From Symbiodinium natans (taxonomy: Eukaryota; Sar; Dinophyceae; Suessiales; Symbiodiniaceae): a stretch of 64,000 nt of DNA. The stretch is taken from contig CAJNDS010000779.1 in NCBI GenBank assembly GCA_905221605.1, positions 1,682,501 to 1,746,500 of the forward strand, given 5' to 3'. The position numbers and the translations under genes are program-made. A model generated the notes under the pieces. It made no database searches, was not told the origin of the DNA, and saw only the letters and a program-made list of their open reading frames with translations. The first letter of the stretch is position 1; each line of letters begins with the position of its first letter. This document shows, piece after piece, positions 57,101 to 64,000 of the stretch.

Positions 57101-60100
57101 TAAACCCTAAACCCTAAACCCTAAACCCTAAACCCTTGTTTGAAGGATGTATGTTTGGAGTATGACCTCTGCCGAGGCTTCTCCGCAGCGAGGGCGCGCA
57201 GATGGGCGACTCATCCCACCTGTGTCTCCTCAAAGGGGCTCTCTGTGTGGGTTTGTCTTCAGGGTTTAGGGGGTTTAGGGTTTAGGGTTTAGGGTTGTTC
57301 TGCTAAGTGGTGGTGGCGTTGCTGCTTCTGGTGGGCCTTGGACTTGTTGGGTTTTCGGGGGCCCTTGGGCACGTGCTCAGACGTCCGAGACGTACGGCAG
57401 GCGGAACTCAACTCGGGCCCATATCCGCATGCCCTAGCTCCCACTGAAGCACCCCAAAGGCTCCAATGTAGTTCCTTTTTGGGTTAGTTATAGGGGATTC
57501 TAGTATACTACCCCAAAAAGGTACTACATCTGCCCTCCAAAAAAGGTACGCAGTACAGGGTACGAAGTTCTTCCCAGTCCGGGTGAGGATTCTTGATCCT
57601 TAAACCCTAAACCCTAAACCCTCTTAAGTAGATGATGGGCTGGAGGGGTGCAGGCTTGAGGCCTGCATCGCCTAACAGGGTTCTAGGAACCACCTTTAAA
57701 GAAGAGCAGAACACACCAGCACCTCCGAGTCATCATGAGTTTAGGGTTAAAAAAGGGTTTAGGGTTTAGGGTTTAGGGTACCCACCCTCCTCCCCCCAAA
57801 AAAAACCAACAGAATGAAAAAGAAAAAACCGTCCCTTCGGTTCCCAACTGTTCCTCAAGAGGCCTTGAATGCTTGTAGCCTGCAGCCCCGCAATTTTTCA
57901 ATCCCTAAACACTGTTTAAACGCCGGTAAAATCCCATACCCTTTAAGCTTGCTAAGGCAACGTTGAGTTTGGGGTCGCCCTTTGCGAGGCGAGCATGAGC
58001 AGCGACACTTGATTGAGGGTCTAGGTAGGATGTGTAGGGATGTTTGTATACGGTATGTTCATGGTTGGGCTTAATGTGTAAGGATGTAGAGGTTGAGGGA
58101 AGCCGTGCTAGAGGAGGACTGGAGCATTCCCTGGATGGGACTCAAGTCAGGATGCACTGCGATGTCTGGATAGGGGGTGTGCCCTCACTATGGTTCAAGT
58201 CAGGATGCACTGCGATGTCTGGATAGGGAGTGTGCCCTCACTATGGTGTAGCTCATGAACGTGTGAGCGTTTGTGAGCCTGATCTTTATTCGCCGGGAAC
58301 GGCCTTTGTCCAGGTTGATGTGGGCTGGTATGTTGCTGTGTTACGAGATGCTTTGTTTGTGTGTACCTGTGGTGTTTGCTTTGCTTTTCGATGCTGTCGG
58401 CTACAGCATGCAGAAGCCATGTCCTTTTGCATCCGTTCTCACGTACTTAAAGCCAGGCGCTGGGACGTTATTCAACTTTTTGTTGTTCCCAGGTGGAACC
58501 GAACCATGACTCTCCTTGTCACGACCTGATGCCAAGCAAGTGCCGCCGACCCCTCAAAAAGAATGTGCCAACTCTTTTTGGAATGAAGTATTCAAAACAC
58601 TAGTCGGCCTTGCATTGGACATTCTGGGAGGCAGCAGCCGCAAACGACCACGTCACTTGGCATTGTCTTGAGTCATCTACAGTTCATAGATGTCGACCAT
58701 TGTCGACCGCAGACTTCCAGGGTTGGTTGAGATCGGGATCTTCCCCCTGATACTAACAGTCCTCAATAGGGATTATGGTACCCCCTTATGATAATCTCGA
58801 TTTAGGACTGTTACTATAAGGGGGAACATCCCTAAACCGTAAACCCTAAACCGCAGAATCTTGTGGGCTGTGTCACCAGAGAGTAGCCCAACCGAAGCCT
58901 TGCCGGCCTTGTGCGAGTGTGAGAGTCGAAACCCTAAACCCTAAACCCTAAACCCTAAACTACCCCTATGACAATCCCAATGCATAGCTGCTATGGGTTC
59001 TCGGCGGGCTTGAGTTGAAGGATGGGATGCCGAGCGCGAAGCCCCTTGAGTTGAGCCTCTTCCACCCGTGGGTTTAGGGTTTAGGGTTTAGGGTTTAGGG
59101 TTTAGGGTTTGGGGTTTACTGTATATGCAGGGTCACTTGCATGGATTTCATGTGATTTTGGCCTGCTGGCGATGCTACGCCTCTAAACCCTAAACCCCTA
59201 TAACCCCCTAAACCCTAAACCCTAAACCCTAAACCCTAAACCCTTGCGAAACAAGATGCTACTTCAGGAGAAGCTGCGTCAGATGATCGACGCCGGCGTC
59301 AAGGCTATCTTGGCTGCGCTGAGTTGAAGGGCTTAGGGTTTGGGTTTAGGGTTTAGGGGTTAGGGGTTAGGGTTGCAAGCTTAGACCCAAGCCCTGGAAC
59401 CGGGCAGTCTCATAGGCCTGGATGCAAAAGACTTGGCTTGAAGATTTAAGGGTTTTTAGGGTTTAGAGAAACGGTTTAGGGTGAAGTTTAGGCTTAGGTT
59501 TGGACCCTAAACCCTAAACCCTAAACCCTAAACCCTAAACCGTTGAGGCACTATAGGGACTCGGCCCCAAAGTGATTCTCGTCTTGTTTCCTTCACATCT
59601 TGGAACCTCATTTCGAAGGGGGCTCTTCGGGACTCAGCTTCGTTACTGGAGTCCCTAAACCCTAAACCCTAAACCCTAAACCCTAAACCCTAAACCCTAA
59701 ACCCTAAAGGTTCAGGAACAAAGGTAGGTCGTGGGCATCGGGTGGGTTTTGTCATGATGATGTGGGTGGGGGCGCGGCTTTGCGGGTTTGAGGCTTGAGG
59801 CGCGCTGGGGCTTCGAGTCTGACAGCCTGTAGAATAGGTTTAGGGTTTAGGGTTTAGGGTTTAGGGTTTAGGGTTTAGGGTTTAGGGTTTAGGGTTTAGG
59901 GTATTCAAACCCTATCAACCCTAAACACCGCAAAAGACCCTAAACCCTGATACAACCTGGAGCGACCAGTTGGGGGGGTTCTCCGCAAAAAGGCCTCTCG
60001 GATTTGGGAATCGAGCTTCAGGGTTCGCCTAGGCACATATATAGTTGTCAATGTGAATTCAACTTAGTAGCCTGAGGGTTCTGGGGGTCTCAAATCCTGG

Positions 60101-61287
60101 GGTTTTGAGGGCCCGAGAGCCCTAGGGTAATGGAGGAGGTGTCTTTTGACCCTTTTTGGATGTTGCAATCCCTTTGTAATCCCAAAGGTTAGCCTTCAGT
60201 TCACCTGGGATACTGGACAGCTAGGCGAACCAAACAAATGGTCGCCCAAGAACAAAGTATCGGAAGTTGGCCTTTGTGTCTCTAGGGTTTAGGGTTTAGG
60301 GTTTAGGGTTTGCCCAAGAACGTCCGAGCCCTGGTCAGGCTGGTATGGCAGACTATGATTACCGAACTGCCCTTCACCTGTCAGCCTCCAATGGCAATCT
60401 GGACACTCCTTTTGATTTAAAGGCTTAGGATCTTGGGCTCTGGGCAGTCGAGTGCAGGAGGTGGTCTGCAGGGGCTCCCGGGCAGTTCGCACACCCGCTT
60501 TGATCTGGAATCCCGTGGTGATGCTTTCAATCGGAGTGCCCAGTCCATAAACCTAAGCCCTCCAGAGGTCTCGAGACTGAGCCACACTTCGTGGACCCTC
60601 CTTCCCAATCGCCTGCTCCCAGGAGACGTGTGCCTTCTTGCTTCGCGAGGGCAAGGTGGATCCTAATCCTCTTGACCGCTTTCTGCATACACCCCTGGAT
60701 GACGCCGTGCGACACGGGCACAAGGCCAAGTGGATAGTCGCCCCCGAATCCTGAAATCCTGTTTCGTGTTTCAGTGAAGTGCGCCTGTATTGCATTCGCT
60801 CACTAGCTGTTACACCTCGCGAGATCCCCAACCACGACGACCACGAACCCCCTGTAAAGGAACGAATCTTGCCAAAGCCGCAGGATGTGGCGGAGCTGTT
60901 GATCAAGTTCAAGGGCCGGCCTTCCAGCGACGATGAGTACCTCAGCACAGTTCGCGATGAGTTCCTGAAGCAGACCCTCAGCTGCTATTTTCCGGCTAGC
61001 CTTCGAAGTAGATGTCTCCGATGTTCCGCGGGCTTATGTTTCTTTTTCCCCCCACATTATGGGTCCAAATAGGCTACAAAGAATCAGAAGTCCTTCGGGG
61101 TTGAAGCCTAAGCCCTAGGTCGTTGATCCAGTGTTGAACCACACAAACCCTGTCCCCGTTTACGCACTCCGCCGCACAAAGCTGCCTCCTTGAGAGGATG
61201 GAAGAGGAAAAGGCGCGAAAAGATACCGACAAGTTGGACAAGGAGAGTTTTGAGCCGCTTGAGGTCAAGGCTGACTCATGTCTGTAA
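51405..61287 (+). CDS. Second ankyrin-repeat protein, multi-exon
   Basis: Exons: 51405-51691 (acidic/helical lead-in, then VNDFIEFAAQGKWEYMETML and SGNWDSRTALHVA), 51825-51878 (VCEGHLRIVERLVSDASF), 53111-53222 (VEDRFGNTPLDDAV), about 54250-54323 (LCEAGANGDTPQLELLVEDL), 54703-about 54765 (VDPNLGDYDNRTALHLAA), 56252-56365 (LDRFGQTPLDDAIRHEHVAV then TGA), 59256-59303 (LLQEKLRQMIDAGVK), 60339-about 60401 (AGMADYDYRTALHLSASNGN), 60623-60729 (FLLREGKVDPNPLDRF then HTPLDDAVRHGHKA), about 60806-60980 (PKPQDVAELLIKFKGRPSSD) and about 61183-61287 ending TAA (KARKDTDKLDKESFEPLEVK). The repeat modules mirror those of the gene at 905-11725, so the two are paralogues or the same family. The TGA at 56363 sits in an otherwise continuing frame, so either the gene ends there and a second starts near 59.2 kb, or that exon is damaged. 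Possible start exon near 51151 (ATGAGCAAGG) is unproven. Confidence 0.72.
51692..51824 (+). mobile_element. Introner, family B, forming a whole intron in an ANK codon row
   Basis: A 133-bp GT-AG intron cut exactly into an ankyrin repeat: exon ...TALHVA | VCEGHLRIVERL.... The element begins CTTGGTAGGCTACC and ends GGGCTACCAAG, an inverted repeat. The target GTTT is present at both sides (51692-51695 and 51825-51828): the left copy gives the GT donor, while the element's own terminal AAG gives the acceptor. Removing the element plus one GTTT restores an uninterrupted repeat. Confidence 0.88.
54325..54441 (+). repeat. Telomere block, TTTAGGG then TTCAGGG
   Basis: Nine TTTAGGG units followed by eight TTCAGGG units, downstream of ankyrin exon 54250-54323; a CCCTAAA/CCCTCAA block lies upstream at 54113-54217. 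Confidence 0.95.
56786..56910 (+). mobile_element. Inverted-repeat element, family E, with telomere-like insert
   Basis: GGGTCCATGTACCGAATTAG ... GGTTACATGGACCC. Between CTCAGTAGG and GACTTTGGGCCC there are CCCTAAA-like units not present in the copies at 61891 and 63546. Confidence 0.72.
58143..58248 (+). repeat. Recent 53-bp tandem duplication
   Basis: Copies at 58143-58195 and 58196-58248 starting CAAGTCAGGATGCACTGCGA, differing at very few positions. Confidence 0.9.
58734..58833 (+). mobile_element. Inverted-repeat element, family A
   Basis: CGGGATCTTCCCCCTGATAC ... TATAAGGGGGAACATCCC, followed at once by CCCTAAA-like units. A truncated relative lies at 19697-19750. Confidence 0.8.
59838..59903 (+). 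repeat. Interstitial telomere block, TTTAGGG
   Basis: About nine units; facing CCCTAAA units begin within 10 bp of its end. Similar blocks occur at 53486-53560, 52910-52972, 63061-63115 and many other places. Confidence 0.95.
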
Positions 61288-61519
61288 AGCTACCATTCTT
61301 CTTGACCCTTGCTGCAGCTGAAAATTAAGGTCCTTCACACGAACCCAGCAATAGGAACCCAACAACAAGCACCGTCGTCTGGAGAACTGCCCTAAACCCT
61401 AACCCCAGTGGCTACAATGATTGGTGGGTTCTCGAATTGTCGATAATTTCTGGCTCCCTCTCTCTTTCTCTCTCGCTCCCTCTCTCTCTCTGTCTCTCTC
61501 TCTCCCTCTCTCTCTCCGA

Positions 61520-62260
61520 TCAACGTGAGTCACCACGGCCGATCCAAAGACTCTTCGAGTCTGTAGCGTTCGGCATTGAGTTTGCGACGGAACCTATAGC
61601 AAAGCTGACGACTACACTGTCGCGTGTCTTCTCAGGCGTTTCGATAACACAGGTATGATTGACAACCGAGCTTTCTGGCACGCGACGAATCTTCGACGCA
61701 TCAAGGCTCACGAGGAAGCCCGCTTACGTAACAACACGCCCGCGCTGCATGGGCAAAATTACGACTTACGGCAAAGAGGAGGCTGACGTTCACGAGCTTG
61801 ATCCGACCATCATGCTTGCTGACCCACGTCGACTTTATCGACGAGTCCGAGCCCATTGCAGCACGGTCAGGGGCACCTTGACCCTATAGTTGTCCATGTA
61901 CCGAAAATTCTATACCTGGGCCCCAAAGACCCTATGTAGGAATCTGTAGGAAGTACTTTAAGGTTCAAGTATTCCCCAGTTGGCTACATGGAACCTTAGG
62001 GTTGAGCCACCTTCGCGGTTCAAATCTGTCATGGCCGCTGCAAGTGCTGCTCAACAACGGCTTGCGCGACTGCGGCCTTCGCCGTACGCACGTCCAGTTC
62101 GCTGAACTCAGAGCTCGTGTTTACTGCATCGACGGCGCCGCCAATCTTCGATTGGCGCGGCTGATCGACCAGAGGTCGGCAAGGACGTGGTCGAAGAGCA
62201 GTGCAGCTCGTCGTATGCAACGTCGATGCTGAAGCAACCTGTCCCTCCCAGGGCTGCGGG
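61520..62260. other. Coding-like segment, strand undecided, split by an introner
   Basis: + strand readings include RLFESVAFGIEFATEPIAKL (61520-61650, followed by a GTATGA donor), AFWHATNLRRIKAHEEARLR (from 61654) and, after the family E element, VQFAELRARVYCIDGAANLR. On the - strand a run ending at a GTAAGT-type donor reads GSDSSIKSTWVSKHDGRIKL. GC-rich base use and the introner suggest a real gene or a recent pseudogene, but I cannot choose the strand. Confidence 0.35.
61891..61992 (+). mobile_element. Inverted-repeat element, family E
   Basis: TGTCCATGTACCGAAAATTC ... CAGTTGGCTACATGGA with central TGGGCCCCAAAGACCC. Splits the coding-like region 61520-62260. Confidence 0.78.
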
Positions 62261-62627
62261 TGCTTCGATCCTTCGCACATTCGAACTCGGAGTTGGCGAA
62301 GGATCCGAAGCTCGGAATTCCCTCTCGGCTCGATATGTAAAGTGAAGAACTTAAACCCCCTAAACCCTAAACCCTAAACCCCAAACCCTAAACCCTAGAC
62401 CCTAAACGGGGGTTCTGGGCTTTTTTGGGGTGCTGGGGTTTTGGTGTCCTGGGCTTGCGGTGCAGACTCGTGTTTCACGTTGGCGCCTGATATTCGCTCT
62501 TTGGAGATGGTGCTGCAGAAACCCTAATTAAACCCTAATCTCTAAACCCTTATCCCTATAGACCCTAAACCCCCCGAAATCTCAGATCCAAAGCCTACGT
62601 CCGAAGCAAGACCCTCGGGGATGGTGC

Positions 62628-62672
<45 letters not shown>

Positions 62673-62688
62673 TACGCCCCTAAACCCC

Positions 62689-63312
62689 AGCAAATACCGC
62701 GAGGAGCTGAAGACGCACAAGTTCTCAGAGGTTTTGGAGCGCCTTGCCAGGCTGCGGTCCGACCTCGAGGCTGCTTTTGAAGGTTTATATAAGTTTTTAT
62801 ATATATACACATATATATATATATATATATATTTGTATATTTATATATATATATATGTATATATGTAGATATATATAAATATATAAATAAATAATAAATA
62901 AATAAATAAATAAATAAATAAATATATATATACATATATATTTTCTTTAAATGGGCTTCAGGGTCATGGTGGGAAAGCGGGCTTCGGGGTTCATGTTTAG
63001 GCGCTTCTGTCAAAAAGAAGCATCGATGGGCTTTTCGCATCGACCTTCGGAGCCCCCATTTTAGGGTTTAGGGTTTAGGGTTTAGGGTTTAGGGTTTAGG
63101 GTTTAGGGTTTAGGGGGTGGTTACTCACTTTGTTTTAAACCCCCACCAAGATGCGCATAAGCAACCTGCAGAAAAGAAGAAGCTCTTCGATGGAGGGTTT
63201 AGGGATTCGTGGGTTGATGGCCTAGACGTGAGTTGGGAAAGTTGGGGAGATGAGGTCTTGAGCGGTTTATAAGGCCTAGGTAGTTGATCCCCCCAAAATA
63301 AAACTTAGGGTT

Positions 63313-63347
<35 letters not shown>

Positions 63348-63763
63348 CGCCAGCGAAGAAGAAGAAGAAGAAGGCAAAGAAGAAGGCGAAGAAGAGAGAC
63401 TTCTTTTGATTTTCCCAGAACTGCGTCAGATGTCTTCAGGGGTAAGGGCAGACCATCTTTCCTTTCAGTCCGCCCTTCATGTACATTGTATGTGCGGTCA
63501 AAGGTAGATGTGGGGCTGCCATCATAGAGTCTGGTTTGAAGGTTCTCCATGTACCCAAATAGGGAATACTTGGGGCTTAAAGTACTTCCTATGTAGGGAC
63601 TTTAGGGCCCAAGTATAGAATTTATTAAGGTACATGGACCCTTAGGGATAGGCAAAGCAAGCAGGACGACGTGTATCAGTTCATGACGTCCGCCTCCAAC
63701 GTCCGATACGAGCTGTGCCGCATCCTCCACATGTCAATGTTCCTGCAGCCGGGCCGATGTTGA
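62689..63763 (+). CDS. Unknown small protein with coiled and Glu-rich parts, 5' incomplete
   Basis: Four phase-consistent exons: 62689-62780 ([20 protein letters not shown], amphipathic helix), 63151-63196 ([15 protein letters not shown]), 63354-63441 (a run of Glu with Gly/Lys, then [14 protein letters not shown]) and 63662-63763 ([20 protein letters not shown], ending in TGA). Introns are GT-AG: 62781-63150, 63197-63353 and 63442-63661; the last contains a family E element. The Glu-rich exon sits in a GAA-rich stretch next to a GA microsatellite, so part of it may have grown by repeat expansion. No family recognised. Earlier exons are expected upstream. Confidence 0.68.
62796..62944 (+). 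repeat. AT and AAATA microsatellite
   Basis: TATATA tract followed by AAAT units, directly after the donor at 62780. GA tracts lie nearby at 62630-62666 and 63314-63344; other GA/CT tracts are at 20327-20356, 29082-29118, 48358-48400 and 61455-61516. Confidence 0.95.
63546..63640 (+). mobile_element. Inverted-repeat element, family E
   Basis: TCCATGTACCCAAATAGGGA ... TTAAGGTACATGGA, inside the intron between exons 63441 and 63662 of the last gene. Confidence 0.8.
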
Positions 63764-64000
63764 GACCGCTAAGCGAACAAGGAGTGGTGAGAGCCACACA
63801 TGTGTTTTTTTTGCCTGCTATGTGACGCCATGTTCGACGTTCGTGTTTTCGGGTGTGCGTAATGTGTGTGTGTGTGTGATGGATGGTGTGTGCGCACGCA
63901 CTGACGTTCACCCGTTCATCCGTTCATCCCCACATGCAGAATAGCAAGGGCCCTACGGTCGCCAAACTCCCTAAACCCTAAACCCTAAACCCTAAACCCT

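Larger units (their letters stand above)
56912..59255 (+). other. Stretch between ankyrin exons
   Basis: Telomere units in both senses, a possible short exon near 57177-57233 (LLRSEGAQMGDSSHLCLLK), a 53-bp tandem duplication (58143-58248), a family A element (58734-58833) and the junction motif at 58908-58938. The open frame at 58230-58529 shows no known motif. Confidence 0.4.

Noticed and set aside
63969-64000. CCCTAAA units at the right edge of the window as a chromosome end
   Set aside because: A right-hand telomere would read TTTAGGG on this strand, and dozens of similar blocks are internal.
1-64000. rRNA or tRNA genes
   Set aside because: No rRNA segment or convincing cloverleaf was seen by eye; a covariance-model scan would be needed to exclude a diverged small RNA.

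Overview
This window looks like dinoflagellate nuclear DNA. The supporting signs are plant-type telomere heptamers (TTTAGGG/CCCTAAA) scattered in dozens of internal blocks, very short exons in very long introns, 3' splice sites followed by G, frequent GC and GA 5' splice sites beside GT, all firmly supported genes on the + strand in a tight head-to-tail row, and many short inverted-repeat elements that sit exactly as introns (introners). There is no prokaryotic gene organisation. The genus cannot be named from the sequence alone. Nearly all long open frames in the window are artefacts of telomeric, poly-G or microsatellite DNA; the real coding content lies in exons of about 40-440 bases (one of 835), which I joined by hand using reading phase and splice dinucleotides.

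Layout on the + strand: (1) about 905-11725, an ankyrin-repeat protein built from three similar modules, ending at a TGA. (2) about 12555-30950, a multi-exon gene of unknown function whose 3' half (25011-30950) joins well in phase and ends in an acidic tail; its 5' half is a string of less certain exons. (3) 31150-50218, the best gene here: a six-transmembrane voltage/cyclic-nucleotide-gated-type cation channel of about 1,000 residues in roughly 22 exons (novel N-terminus, EF-hand-like loop, S1-S6 with an unusual pore, C-linker, degenerate cyclic-nucleotide-binding fold, C-terminal tail). One of its introns holds a 3-kb GC-rich minisatellite with a 1-kb almost pure G tract. (4) 51405-61287, a second ankyrin-repeat gene. 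(5) 62689-63763, a small gene with a Glu-rich segment, incomplete at its 5' side. A coding-like stretch at about 61520-62260 cannot be assigned to a strand.

The most interesting signal is how introns are made here. Several families of 80-210-bp inverted-repeat elements form whole introns or lie inside them, and their target-site duplications supply the splice sites. In addition, telomere-repeat blocks are arranged with strong polarity: most exons have CCCTAAA blocks upstream and TTTAGGG blocks downstream, so introns start with TTTAGGG and end with CCCTAAA. Some telomere-containing introns are flanked by direct duplications of exon sequence that contain an AG-GT junction (best case: a 32-bp duplication at 38438-38469/38587-38618), and several introners carry telomere blocks where sister copies have none. 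Together these suggest intron birth and growth by transposition and by break repair involving telomere repeats.
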